This document shows, in pieces, positions 11,919 to 25,663 of a DNA stretch of 64,000 nt (position 1 is its first letter; the number at the start of each line of letters is the position of its first letter). The stretch lies in NCBI GenBank assembly GCA_003956705.1, contig QZCP01000384.1, forward strand, positions 1 to 64,000. The letters run 5' to 3'. Origin of the DNA: Brevipalpus yothersi. Lineage: Eukaryota; Arthropoda; Arachnida; Trombidiformes; Tenuipalpidae. Under the pieces are notes generated by a model. That model saw nothing but the letters and a program-made list of their open reading frames with translations. It was not told the DNA's origin and searched no databases. The position numbers and the translations under genes were made by a program.

Positions 11919-14900
11919 ATGGAATTTGAAGATATTCTCTCCTTGTTGGGAGAAGATGGACCTTTCCAAAAAGTTTTCACCTTTTGTTTCTTGGTTCCTG
12001 TTGCTTTCATAACACCATGGTTAATGATGACCACAATTTTTTTGGTCTCAAGTCCCAAACACATATGCTCAAATAATTCTCTGCTCAAAAATATAACTCG
12101 CTCTCAGATTGGCGCCTATTTTGCCAATACAAGTCTGAGTGAACATGATTCGTGCTATATTAATACTCAAAATGGTTCCAGTGAGAAGTGTGATTCATGG
12201 ATTTTCGATCAATCAAATTATCAAGAAACCTTTGTGACACATGTGAGTATGTGAAATAATGATCATTATCAACTTGATTAGAGTTGAATTACTATCCATC
12301 TATCCAACTCTTAGCTATAATCATTGGCAAACCTACATTTCAATCAAAGACTAATGAGAGACATGATGATGAAGGTTTTCCAACAAAAGACAGTCGAAAT
12401 CATGTGTACATCTGTGTACTTATCCATAGGTATCAATAATTCATCTTACTAGATCAGATGGAATGACTGAGCTGAGTGTTTAAATGATACATATTGATTC
12501 AGGCATCTAGATTTAATGATTCTTGAGAGAGCAAGTGTGAGTGTGTATCGATTCATTTACCCAGAGTTGCAATTGTTCATGGAATTCGTCATTATCCGAA
12601 TGCCTATTGAAACCTGAAAAATGAAAATTCTTCCTCATTCAAGTAGATCACATATGACATTTTCGATCTAGTAATTTTTCAAGGCTGACCAAATTAACTT
12701 CTCTTCAAGGAGACTTGAGGGCTCGTCAAAACTATTCTCTCTCTATCTCTATCTCTTTCCCTCTGATATTAGATGTTTCATGAGAATGGAAAGAAATTAT
12801 ATCGCAAAACATTTCGATGACATCTGTGTAGAACTTGATTTGTGTATTCATCATCATGATAAGAGGACAACATACAATCAAATACATTGAAAAATTCTCA
12901 GGGTTTTTCGTTTAGATCGTTTCTAAAGTTCACCGATGAATGTGTTAATAACGTTATGAACGCCTTGATCTTACAACTACTCATGGTCGTTGTAAATCTT
13001 GACAAGGACAATATCACAGTTAGTCAAGAATTGATCGTTATCTAGTAAGAAGTTAATATAGTGAAAAAAATGACAAGAGTGATCATTAACAAGTGTTTAA
13101 ATGGATAACATGTCGTTCTAACAAGTGCTCAAAGTTTATCAGCAAAAAAAAACTGGAAAAATTAGTTCATCTCGTTCTGTCTTGTAGTGAGCCTCACAAC
13201 ATACATACATAAATATATATCAATCCTGTTATAAATTTTAAAAAAAAATTCTTAAAACGGTCATAAATAGTCTAAAATGTTGATCAGGGTCATGTCCAAG
13301 CTCTATCATTTGACTCTTTGATCATTAATTATCCGAAGAAAATGTTGAAATTAAGGAGTGGCAAATAGTTGATAAAGAGGCGATCAAAAGGGAATTTTTG
13401 CCTCACTTTAACGGATAGAAAAAATGTGTTTGATTCACGATCTGCCATAAATTGAAACATTTCTCAAGCCAATTGATGAATGGCATTTCTGATTGCGTTT
13501 TTAACTTTCGCAAAGTATTTAAAACCTCTCCTACATGTTCCATACTCGTCTGAGTTATTGATACCATCAGGAAGATCGTCATGCAAGTCTTTCAGAAAAT
13601 CATTGATCTCCTCCAAGCGTAGGGCATAAAATTCATTGTCATCTCTATTTCGAGCTTTATCAATCTGCTCTTGGGTTATCTTGATAGTTTCCTCTGCCGC
13701 TTTTCTCAGTAATTTACAGTCTTCGTCTGTCAGATCCTCTCCATTATCTAGAAAAAGGAAGAGAAAGGGAGTCAATATCTCACAACTCTTGAATCGAAAA
13801 ATTTTTCAAATCATATCTTGGACTGATTTTTGTGGGGAATACATACCTTCTGGTGGTGGTGGCAGAGCGTTATTAACATTTGCTTCACTAAATATAAGAA
13901 ACTGGGTTAAAAAAGCAAGCTTAAGACAGAAAACTTTCATCATTGATCACAATTTTTCACAGGTTTCTCAAAATAATTTATTTCTTCATCCAAACAACAC
14001 AAACTATTAAACCTATGATAAATTAGCGAGAAGTTACATTTGCTGTACTATGTTGTACAATGCATCATCAAAATAATCGACACCATCTGATGATGTTCAT
14101 CTTCTCAATTAATCTGTTTCTCGTCTGTGTGTATCAATTCCATATGCACCTCTCTGGTATGAGCTTGGAAGTGAGCTTCACAATCGTTTTGCTATGAGTT
14201 GAAAAACATCAATTCATTCACCAGGAAGAGTGCTCTCTACATTCAAATGTACTTCAAATTCTTTTCCAGAGAATTATTGAGTCAAAAAATCCTTGAAAAA
14301 TTCTTCAGAAGTTCTTCCTGTCAAGTTGGAAATAGAGCAAGAACCGATCTTTGAAACAGTAAACTTATCTGAAATCAGTGGAAGATAACCTTTCCGAGAT
14401 GATTTCTGATTCTCATTGATTAGAATTATGCATCTTCGAAAAATTAAATTAAAATAAATTAGAGAAAATTCAATAGTAAGAGTGTTTATTACTTAGCTCA
14501 TCTGCAGCTGCTCACTCATTTCAAGCTCAAGAGTTATTCAAGCAAGACGATTTGAAACCTGAAGAACTTCAGACGGAATCATGTTTCATGGATAATTATC
14601 TTGAATACCCCGAAAATTCGAATTCTATTCTTTTCTCTCCAAGTAACCAATTTTTTGGCCTTGCAAGCATAGATAATGAATTAGCATTTATCAATGTTAA
14701 GTGAAACTTATCCACTTCTCTTAAAAATTTCTATTCTTCATTCCACTACTTATGCAGCATAATCTGGTCTGTTCAGATGAACATCTCATCGGAACCGCCT
14801 TGGCTGTGATCAGTGTTGGACAATTGGTTGGAACTCCATTATTTGGATACATAGCGGACAAGTAAGAAGAGGATGAAGAAGAATAAAAAGATAGAGACCG

Positions 14901-16546
14901 GAAGATAAAATTTGCTTCCTCAGCAAAACTAATTCATGTAAATTGATCAATTTCCTTTCAATCTCAGTTATGGCAGAAAGAGGGCCTACTTTTTGGGCGT
15001 ATTGATAAGCTTTATATCCACTTTGTCGCCAACACTAACCAAAGGAATATACGAATTTGTTGTCCTCCGTTTTGTCCATGGACTGTCCACAAATGTCAGC
15101 ATTCAAATGCCACTAGTTATGGGTGAGAGTGATTTTAATGGGCAACCAAACGCATAGTCCAACTTTAAATGATTTCCATTTTTTAACAGCTGTCGAAATT
15201 GTTGGACCAGATCGAAGGACCAGAATCACTTTCATATCTAACCTAGTGTTTGCCATGGGATTGGCTACACTTCCATTGGCAGCCTATCTAACCGGACACT
15301 GGTTGTGGATGAGCTGGCTATCCACATTGATCACATTCATTGCCCTATTACTATTCAAGTAACTTTCAAACCCATAAAAAGAAGAAGAAGAAGAAGATTA
15401 AGCCACCATCATCATAAAATTGGATTAATAATCATTTATTTTACTTCCTTTCCCTCTTCGCTCTTCCCATCTCTCTCTCTTTCTCTTTCTCTTTAGATGG
15501 GTACCAGAATCACCTCGATGGCTTATATCAGTACGAAAGTATAAAGAAGCTCATAAAATATTAATGAAAATTGGACGAATGAATGGCAAAAAGATTGATG
15601 CAGAGAGCCTAATGCGAGATATCAAAGTGAGTTTTGATGAGAAAAAGAGAGAGAAAGAGAGGCTGATTTTTGAAATATTATCCATCTGATGTACATGTAT
15701 TCCAATACATTTTCTATCATCTTCCAGGAGGTTGGTAAAAAATTTGAAAAGACAGCCGATAGTGGTCAAGCAAGTGATTCAATTTTACAGTGTTTCCTCA
15801 ATCGAAGAATATTATTGATAGTTGGCTGTAGTGCTTTTGCACTATTAGCCTCGGAGGTAGCTTACACCGGCTTACATTATAATGTTCGCAATTTTCAAGG
15901 CAACGAATTTCTTAACTACTTTCTATTGGCATCAGTTGAACCTGTCTCCTATCTGTTGGGCTACTATTTGATGAACAGTAGACTTGGACGTCGATGGACA
16001 TCCGTTTTCGCTCTCAGTTTTACGGGTATCAATTTGATGATATGTGCAATGGTCAATCAGCATGATCTGGTTCGAGTGGCCATATTCTTTATGTTCGCCA
16101 AAATAGGTGCCACACTGGGCTACACTGTGATTGCTTTACATGTTTCCGAACTTTTACCGACAGTGATTCGAAATCAAGGGCTGAGCACAGTATTTTTTAT
16201 CCTTTCACTTGGCTCAATTGCCATTCCTTACATCATTTTATTGGGTAAATATAGTAGCCATCTACCACTGGTGATCATGGGAACAATCGATGTGACCGCA
16301 TCACTTTTAGCATCATTTTTACCCGAGACGAGGAATAAAATATTGCCACAAACTATTCCCGAATCGGAAAAGTTGGTCCAAGAACGAAGATATTGGTCTT
16401 TAGCACCGGTCAGGTGAGTATTGTTGATTAATAGTGAATATTGTGAACTGAAAACGTGCTCTCTTCTATTTTTTAGGCAATCTGATGATCAAAAATTCGA
16501 AAGAGAACCGATCGCAGTGAAAACAGAGTCATCAGATTCATCTTGA
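11919..16546 (+). CDS. SLC22-family organic cation/anion transporter (MFS)
   Basis: Seven coding exons: 11919-12242, 14758-14861, 14968-15122, 15190-15358, 15497-15626, 15728-16413 and 16477-16546, all GT-AG and in phase, giving 545 residues, the usual size for SLC22. The first exon has the N-terminal start (GEDGPFQKVFTF), membrane segment 1 and the large extracellular loop with four N-glycosylation sequons (NNS, NIT, NTS, NGS). The next has HNLVCSDEHL, as in the WDLVC block of organic cation transporters. The MFS signature YGRKR follows segment 2, and WVPESPRWLIS follows segment 6. The remaining segments fill the long sixth exon. The protein should move organic ions across the plasma membrane; substrate cannot be told from sequence. 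The start ATG is the first in an exon that begins at an acceptor (11865), so the 5' UTR is probably spliced. The first coding intron holds an antisense gene. Confidence 0.93.
12243..14757 (+). other. First coding intron of the SLC22 gene
   Basis: The intron runs from GTGAGT to TATGCAG. Apart from the antisense small secreted-protein gene at 13464-13943, I see no coding or RNA feature in it. Confidence 0.8.
13464..13943 (-). CDS. Small secreted helical protein, nested antisense in an SLC22 intron
   Basis: Two exons, 13943-13847 and 13747-13464, join across a GT-AG intron of 99 bases (G|AT makes Asp) to give 126 residues. The N-terminus MMKVFCLKLAFLTQFLIFSE is a signal peptide. A short Pro run (LPPPPE) follows, and then a charged segment predicted to be mostly helical (for example LLRKAAEETIKITQEQIDKA and RLEEINDFLKDLHDDL). 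The mature chain has two Cys, in DEDC and GTCRR, which could form one disulfide. I do not recognise the family. Size and helical character recall small mite secretory or allergen-type proteins, but no family motif matches, so no function is assigned. The start offers two consecutive ATGs. It lies wholly inside the host gene's first coding intron on the opposite strand. Confidence 0.75.
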
Positions 16547-18299
16547 TATTAGGACAAAATACATTGAGATAAAATTTCGTACCCTTTAATTATACATTAA
16601 CAGATGCCAATGACATCGATATATCATTCATCATTTTTCCTAACATTTTGCATGTACATTACTCAGCTCACAAGCATATATACACACACAAACTCACAAT
16701 CATCTTATCCATCAAAAGAATAATGAGTAATATGTCAAAAATTAGAGCTACATTCCCTGATTATAATGATAATACCTCATGAACAGATATAATCTGCTTC
16801 CGGGATACAAGCATTCTCTCTCGCTCTCTCTCTATCTTACTTGAGACGGTCTAGAGAGTACCGATAAGTTATTCAATAGAGAGGCCAATGATAACTTAAT
16901 ATAGTAGATAATTGAAAAGTTCCGTTGAAAAGACCCATTGTGAATAGTGGTGGCCAAAAAAAGTCTCCTTCAACTTTGAGGGCCCCAAAATTTTGTAAAG
17001 TGATGATTAAGATAACCGACATCAGCTGGATTGTTTCTGGAAATAGATTTTTCTAATAGAGTGATTATTCTTGTTTAAGGTTTTACTTCCACTTGATGTT
17101 GCATGCGAGTAAGAGAATCTCTTTCGCTCTTCCTGGGCAAGATCGCGTTCATTCTTCGGATAGAAGATGAGGCTGATGGAAGAGAAAAGCTAAAAAACAA
17201 TTTTATATCAAGTCATGCCATGGTTGACCTCGTTGAGTGAGCATTTGGTTAGTAAAAGAGAGAGAGAGAGAGAGTCATCAGCATTCTGAATAGCATGAAC
17301 TTTTAAGAGGTGAGATTGACGATGGTTGCAATTTAACACACGCCACTTAGCACACGATCGCGAGATAATTTTTTCGATTTGCTCGTGTTATTTGTTTGTA
17401 CTTTGAAGAAAAAACATGGTTACATTTGTATGTGAGATGTATGTGTGTATGAATGTGGATAGATAGTTCACGAATTCAAGATTACTTCAGAATGACGATA
17501 CAAAGATGATGAACATGATGGTGAGTGCAACAACATTGAAAAAATTGGTAGACCAAAGTATTTAAAAATGTCATCCAACTAATATGTAGCAAAATAGCTG
17601 TTTAGTCATTGTGACTAGGGAGTTTTGAAGATGAATGATGAGGGGAAAAGATTAGTTAATATTAGCGGGAAGGAGAAACATGGTAGAGAATAGATTTAAT
17701 GGAATGCAAACATAAAATCAAACAAAAGAGAGAGAGAGAGGTAAAAAGAGGAAAAGATTCTAAGATGAGGTTGTCATTTGTCGCTAGAAATGTTCATAAA
17801 TTGGTCTCAAAAAAGGTAAAATGATGAGAAAAGAGTGAGATTCATGGATAGAATACGGATAGAATTTGAGGTTAAAAGAGAGAGAGGTTGGTTAAGCGTA
17901 TTAAGCAGAAGATTTTAAGACATTTTGGTGAGCAAGATGAAAAATTGAAGAGAGAAAGTGGAAAAACATGTCCAAAAAGCGAAGAATGTTGGAATCTTTT
18001 TTGCTTATAATACTGTCTTACTGACTTTAGTTAGCAGGTGGTTACTGATTTTCATCAGGTGACCATTACCAGGCAGATCACTTCAAAGGCAATGATCAGA
18101 TGCCAATGTGAATGTAAACGAATAGAAATGCTTTCGAGGAGCAGAACTTGAATCAACATGATTTGTCAGAGATGGCTGTCCGAATACTTTGCGGTTGTTA
18201 GTATAACAAGTGGAAAATATCCTCCAATGTGATATGTTCATGTCGCGTGTGGCAAGTTTTTGTTGTTGTTACTGAACTGATGAGTTTTATCGATCTTTA
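16547..18299. other. Convergent intergenic region
   Basis: This lies between the 3' ends of the SLC22 gene (+) and the Na+/K+-ATPase beta gene (-). It contains short GA runs (for example 17258-17272 and 17729-17740). No supportable gene is present; the two 3' UTRs are probably here. Confidence 0.6.
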
Positions 18300-19960
18300 T
18301 CACTCCATTAGAATGTTGAATGGTAGAGATGGGCTGGGGATACTTGTACTATTCAAATTTCTGGTCCACACTCTGCATTCAATACCAACAGCAACATGAG
18401 ATGTTAACGATTCAAACTTGATGGCGATGAATGGCTCCAAGTAATCTTCATGCCCGTCATAAGGGAAGAAGTATGCATCAATCTCTTGTGAAGGGTAATA
18501 ACTTATTTTTCCAATATTTTCCTTATCAAAATTATGACGTCCACCGCAAGTGATCAAAATTTTCGATGATCCTGGGCCAATTTTTGAACGTGCTTCAGGA
18601 GATAATTCACTAGAATTTGACTTCATATCATCCTGAGTGTATGCTTCTGGCATCCAGTTGAGTATTTTGTTGAGCACAATGAACACACAAGGTGTGCCTG
18701 AGTATCCAAATTGGTCTTTGGGTTTACAATTTTCGAGTACACGATCAATCGGGTAGAAGCAAAACTCAAAATCAGAGGGCTGCTTACTTTCACTACACAT
18801 GGTTACATTCTTTTGTTGGGCCACAAGATTGTTGAAATTGTATTTGTCAACAAATTTTTCCATCTGAGAAACAATATGTGATCGCTGTCTATCAGATTGT
18901 CCTGGCTCACCACGACGAAAACGTATCAAATTTCGTGAACCATTGGGCATTGGAATGGTGCGCATCATTCTTTGTACTGGATCTCCTTTCCAATCATCGG
19001 CAGGAGTCATATTGAGAATTAAATAAACAACTGTTAATCCTACGATAATTAGTAGGGCAAGAAGAGCGATCGCAACACCTCGTACTCTACGATTGGATAA
19101 GTATCTAGATGATGCAAGACGCTCTTTAATTGATTTTTTCTGTTGTTTTTCATTCTCCTCTTTAACCAACTTTTCAGTCGCTGGATCTGGTTCTTTGAGT
19201 ATATCTTTGGTAAGAGATTTTTTACTTGAATTTTTCTCATCATTCTTGGTCATCTTCAGGAGAAAAAGAGAGGAAAAGAAAGAGAAGTGAAGAGATGAGA
19301 AAAGAAGAATGAATAACAAGATACAAAAATAGCATAGCATAGGTATTTAAAAAAATGGGAGAGGGAGGTAAGGACAGGTAGTAGGAAAGAGAAGAAAGGA
19401 ATGAAAAACAAAAACGCAAATGAGCAGGTTAATTGTGCAAAGTTGATTGAAGGTAAAAGAAGTACCGACAAGTGGTAAAAAAAGAAGAGGGTATATAAGA
19501 GGAGAGAGAGAAACAGAAAGGTGCAAGTGAAGTAAAAAAAGTGCGTGAGAAAGGAAATAACCACAGCATGAGGCTAAAGGTATTGAGTAAGTCGAATCGA
19601 TTTTGTGGGCTTCATTAGATGTTTGCAATGGTTTGAAATGTGGAAAGAGGATCTGGTTCTACCATTTCACTATTGATCATCATCATATTTCGGAGCGAGA
19701 GAGAGAGAGAGAGAGAGAAGCTCAAAAGTATTAAGATTCCTTACTGTAAGAATGTGCCGAAGAAGTGGAAGAAGGCGAATAGGAGAGAAAAACAATACAT
19801 CTAGGTTTTGAAACTATTCAATAAGCGAGCTAAAACATTTTCACCATGGCTCACATTGCATTCATAAAATGGGAAAATAAAACAAAATACAAACGCATAA
19901 GAAACATACCTGATTAAGTGGATAATTTTCATCACCTTTAGAATCCATTATTTTCGACAT
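18300..19960 (-). CDS. Sodium/potassium-transporting ATPase subunit beta (nervana-like)
   Basis: Two exons, 19960-19910 and 19253-18300, join in phase 0 to give 334 residues. A Lys/Glu-rich cytosolic N-terminus is followed by one membrane segment (about residues 90-112, VAIALLALLIIVGLTVVYLI), making a type II protein. The ectodomain has six Cys in three pairs, as in the family: MCSES...FEFC, LENC...GTPC and ITC...IEC. Family motifs visible are FEFCFYPIDRVLENC, FGYSGTPCVFIVLNKILNW, YFFPYDG and PFIAIKFESL. Sequons NMT, NGS, NVT, NSS and NST are present; NMT abuts the membrane. The subunit chaperones and stabilises the catalytic alpha chain at the plasma membrane. It lacks the usual lysine after the PC(I/V)FI block, so it may be a divergent paralogue. 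The start is the ATG of the upstream exon; an ATG at the start of the second exon could serve an alternative promoter. Confidence 0.9.
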
Positions 19961-21192
19961 TATAATCGGCTATTCCCACAATGGTCAGTGGTTGTCTCTC
20001 CTCCTCACTTGTATGTGCGTATCGAAATAAGTTATATTTTTGAAAAATTAAAAATGGAATCCCTACACCTAAGGAACAGGGAAAATGGGAATTGAAGACG
20101 CACACACACACACACAGGAAATGTTAACAATCACAATTGAATCATGTATGTTCAAATTCTGTTGTCACCAGATTAAAAAAAGGGAATGTATATTTCAAAT
20201 TGCTAAAGCAATGCGATCCACCGAATTAAAGTGCACCAAGAGAAAGAGAGAGAATATAACAAAGAGAGAGGGAAAAGAAAGGAAAAGAGAGAGAGAGGAG
20301 AGAGAGAAGAGAGAGGCAGCAAAAGTCTCTCTCTTTGGGTGTTGTTTCTCTTTCTCTTTTTCTCTCTCTTTTCTCTCTCTTTTGCAGTGGCCGGTGTAAC
20401 GCGCCATCTTACAAATGTGTGTATCGATCAGAATATACTCTTGATTCACCGAACGTGTGTGTATGAGGAAGGTTTACACGGATGATGGACACTTTCTATG
20501 CCTCCAGCTTTGATTGGGATAGGGTGTCAATTAGTCAGCAATTAATGTTTGTGCAATGTCATCGATTGATATCAGTTGAGAATATTTTTATCATCATCGG
20601 CAAGAGTCACTTGTTTTCCTGATTGATTAACGTTAAGGCAAAGTTTTTGAAAAAGGGTGGAGTCATGATGTGGTCTCACAAGAGGACGCTACTGGTATCA
20701 GGCCAGGATGAGTAGAAGGTAATGACATCTAGGGGTTGATATTCATGATGATAATATTTTTTCGCGCTCAATTTTTGCTCGATTTTTGCTTAATTTTGGA
20801 CCAATTTTTGCCTAAAATTTTCACATGGAATATTCAAATTGTTTCTCAATTTTCTCTCTGGATAGTTAGGATAGTTAAGATAGTTAGGAGTGGAATGGAG
20901 AAAATTTTCCGAAAGAATTCAAACAAATGATCATACTCAAAACGAATAAATATTAATAATAATAATGATGATAATAGTAATAATAATAATATTTTTTGTT
21001 GGAGATGCATTGATTTGTATGGGCTGGGAGATATAGTGAGAAAAAAAATATGTTTTGTGGAGATATCAAAAATTTACATCAAGTTAATATTAAAAATAAT
21101 AATAATAGCAATAATAGTGATGACAATTCATAGGAAAGGAGGAAAAAAAGTGATCATGAGAGAGATAAAAACAGAGGAGAATTTTTTTCCAC
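19961..21192. other. Region between the Na+/K+-ATPase beta gene and the 3' end of hedgehog
   Basis: This holds the beta-subunit promoter and probably the hedgehog 3' UTR. A purine-rich block (20241-20316) is followed directly by a pyrimidine-rich block (20325-20384). AAT/AAT-like trinucleotide runs occur near 20948-20993 and 21089-21120. No gene is supported. Confidence 0.6.
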
Positions 21193-23486
21193 TTACACAT
21201 ACAGTGAATTCACCCTGATTATATATTTGGCAAATTTATATAAGAATCTAGGATACCAATGTACTCCAATTGGTTGCCTAGATTCGGTGGGAGAAATTGG
21301 AGTGCTTGATTGGACTGATGATTCGATTGATATTCTACTATTTATATTGGAATTGCTATTAGTTTGAGTTTTACGGTCACTAAAATACTGGAAACGAGCA
21401 TAACCATGTCTTGTAGTAGGAGTAGTAGTAGTTTTAAAGAAATTTCTCAAGAGTAAAAATTTTTGTCTAATATAATTGAGAGAATTTACAATATTAAACC
21501 ACAATCGCACAGGTGAGAATGCAAAATGAGCTAAATTTTGATCTTCAATCAGAGCATAGCAAGATGCTACTATTTGATTAACAATTAAATTACCTTCACG
21601 AGTTAACGGAGCATATGAACCCCTATCAGTGTGCATAGTGACACGAATAACTTTCTCTAATGTAACTGACTGATTAATTATTGTTCTACTCTTTAAATTA
21701 TCATTATGATTATTGATATTGGAATTTGTTCCATTTTCATTGGAAACATTATTATTATGCGAATATTTTCTAGGGTCACTATTAATATTTACATCTTTCC
21801 GCTTTTTTTCACTCTTTTCTTTCTCATTAGAGATCTCATTTTCATTCACTATATCATTACTATTACTATCACTACTACTACTACTGGAACTTTCCTTGGT
21901 ATTAATAATCAAAGGACTGCTAGTTGACTGGATGACATGGACATACATGCCAGGCTCAATGAATCGAGCGAATGTGGCTTCTGATGACTGGATTGAGAAA
22001 GTGGACGAGGCAAATGGCAGGCTTGGATTGGTAGTGGAACTGGCTTGTGAGTGTGAAGATGGGATGAGAGATGGTGTTGTGGATGTCTTGGACATTGATG
22101 AAAGAGGAGGAGAGGAAGAGGAGGATGAAGAAGAAGAAGGTGGAGAATCAAAATTGATGGATGAAGAATTTGATGATGCTGGCTGATATGTGAATATCAA
22201 ATGTGATTCGGTGAGAGTTATCTTTCTACCGGTCTCTGTTTCCACTGTATAGTAGAGTCTTTCAACACTCGGGTCTCGATCAAGGAAAAGTAGAATCTCA
22301 CTGAAAACTAGACGACCATCGGAAGTTACCGAAAGTATCTCATCACCGATTTTAATTTCTGACATTTTTTGTGGTCCAGAATGAGTGTACACCACACTGT
22401 TACCAGAGAAACATCCTTCAGACTGTCCATCAGCATATTTATCTGGGCGAAAAGAGATAAAAGAGAATATTAATACATTTATAGGGAATAGAATAAACTG
22501 TGGAAAATATTCTTGTTGAAAGGCACAAATTCTTTGCTTGAAAAATCGTTGACAAAAGTTGTCAAGTGAAATTGATTCATGTAAATTATTATTTTCCCAT
22601 GAAATTTTACTTTGAGCTGTGTGTATGATGCCCATCATTTCTCTCAGCTAACTTCCATCATCAACTCTGCTGAAAGCTGTGTCAGTGAAGCAGAGATGAG
22701 TGTTGAGGAACTGAGAAAATTTTTTAATTGAGTGGAAAGAAAGTGAATTCCTTGCCTTGTTAAGCATGGAATTACCGTCATCATGAACTGTATGTGCCAC
22801 GCTTCTTCAGCATTTCAGACAAACTAAGTTGAGTAAGTGAAAAAAGCATCCTTCAAATTTGGCAGAAAATTTTTCAAAAATGTAGAGAATTTCGTTGGGA
22901 CACCTCAAGTTGGATAAACTCAACATATCTCTGTAGTAAGGTGTACAGATAGAATTTCAAATCCTCAGTTAAATCATCATCATGGAATGGTTGGAGGAAA
23001 ATTCTAATCACAATAGTGGGCATCCCATCAGATAGCTTAAGAGCCACAGAATTTGAGCTACATCAACACCATTTCAATAGCTAGCTCATTTGAATGTGGT
23101 TGAAAAGGCTGCCATCAAAATTGAAACAGAGCATCCGGGATGGAGTGGAGAATTTTGGAGCTTAAATTTCAGGACATCCGATACAGTCATTGGAGAATCT
23201 TCTTTTCGAATTGAAAGAAAGGTGCTCAATTGCAATTGAAATTATCATCAAATGACAAACCTGCTCACCCATTTCACTTACAGAGCCCAGCTTTCTCACC
23301 AAAAACTAACTATTAGAACAAATCATCGCTCGATTTAGCTTGCCGTTAAGCCGGCCATTTTGACACTGATTGGCGGTGAAAAGGCCACCCAGTGACTAGC
23401 CAGCGTAGCCCAATCCACAAAGAACGGCAAAAATTCAACTTAAACAGGGAGAATAGTTTCACAGATTAGAGTTCCAGCTTTAATAA

Positions 23487-23550
<64 letters not shown>

Positions 23551-24823
23551 GGCTGTGTATTTGGGACCTTCAGAATCAGGGCGGCTAGTAAATTCAAGCT
23601 TCAACTTGCTCCAACTTCTTCTACAACTAATATCACCCTTCATACCTTCTGACAGGTAAGTCAACCTGAAATTGGAATCCGATTTCATTTAACAGGATTA
23701 TTATTCACTCACTTTCACTATCTTCTCTCTCTCTCTCTCTCTCTCTCTTCTCTTCTGAGCAGACTGAAATTTCAATTTTTATAAACGAATTATACCACAC
23801 GCAAAGGGGAACTTATCTTACCATTCTTGCCCTATCTGTCCGCCCCTTCTATTTCTGATACACTCTATCCTCCAAGATATCGTTTCTCTGATTTCCAACC
23901 TTTTTTATCCGATCATTTTCAACATCCTCTCTCATTACTCCAAATCACTATATCTTTTTTTGATCACCAGATGATGGGAATCATTATAGTGATGATAATG
24001 TCAATAGCCAAAATCCTAGTGAAAGTGTACCTCTCTCCCCATGCAAACATCAGCCCAATCATCTAGATCTTTGGTCGGCATCTTTCTTGCTCTCAGTCCA
24101 AACAGAAGAGAGAGAAAACTTTTCCTTCGCTCAAGCCTGAGCCTAATATTGGCTGATTATTATGGTCATAATCTGTGATTTAAAAGTGAACCCAGTAAGA
24201 GCAAAGGATGAAGAGTAAAACAAGCAAACTATACACTCTTAACCACTCATCATCAAGTTTTATTATTATTACTATATATTCTATACTGTTAATTGCTGTT
24301 CAAAGTTTGTCAATATTTTGTGATGACAAGCAGGCATCCAATATTCTAGCTACAAAATATGTGACGACACGTCAAAGACCCCAAGCACACAATTGTTTGA
24401 GTATGTTCGAATGTTGAACCTTTCGAAATGAGTATTCTTGTACACACACATGCACACAGATACATGCAAACAATCGGTGAAGATTTTTCTCTCTTTTCTC
24501 ACGAACAATTCTTGGATGATCTGTTGCAAGTATGCAAGTAAGAAGAAGAGAAAATACTAGAAAAAGGAATGTGTATTCTCGTATTCTCAATGGAATTGGT
24601 GTGCTAACGTTGGTCAAACTTATCATAGAGCTAGCCGCGGGGAGCTTTAAGATCATTCTCATGAATCAGCACGCTACTTGACACGAGTCGACACGAGTGT
24701 GGTGTGTGTATATGTGTGTATGTGTGACCACCGTTGATCGTGTGTCTAAGCCACTATTTTCTCTTTCTTCAGCTCCTATACTTGATCCTATTTTCTTCTC
24801 TTGGCCCTCTTTCCCTCTCTCAT

Positions 24824-24906
<83 letters not shown>

Positions 24907-25084
24907 TACTCGCTATTGAAATGGCTTTTGTGGCCAGATCGTTTGTGGATTTTGTCATTATAGTGGTCATATCGACCACAGGGAAGAATAAGAAGAGGGC
25001 AGTGGTCATGCGGTAATGTATCACCACAAGCACGGCGGCCACAACAGTTCGGCGAGGCTTACTTACGACCAGTAGAGGGTGAAA

Positions 25085-25140
<56 letters not shown>

Positions 25141-25263
25141 ATTGGGAGAAAGAGAGAAAAAAAAGATGATGATGGGAGAGAGAGATCGGTATTTCTCAAA
25201 AATGTGGCGAAAAAAGACTGTGGGAGAATGCTGAGCGAAGATGTTTGTGAGCAAAGTTTCCTT

Positions 25264-25320
<57 letters not shown>

Positions 25321-25425
25321 AAGAAAGAGAACCCAAGAAACCGGCCGAAAGATCGAATTGAAGGGAGATAACAAGACAAATTTTACAGCAGGTAATTTGG
25401 TTTGGGAGAAACAGCTACAAGTTGC

Positions 25426-25482
<57 letters not shown>

Positions 25483-25663
25483 TTGTCTCTCTTTCGGAAA
25501 GAAAGAGAGTGAGAGAGAGCATCTCCAAATACCCTCCACGAGGAGTCTTGGTGAACCCCCGCGTAGAGAGGCATCGAGAGCGCGGAGGCCAATATATATA
25601 GAAGGTCCGCGCACAGGTACTGGTAAGACTGGGCGATCTGAAACGTTAGCACTCTCGGGCTGT

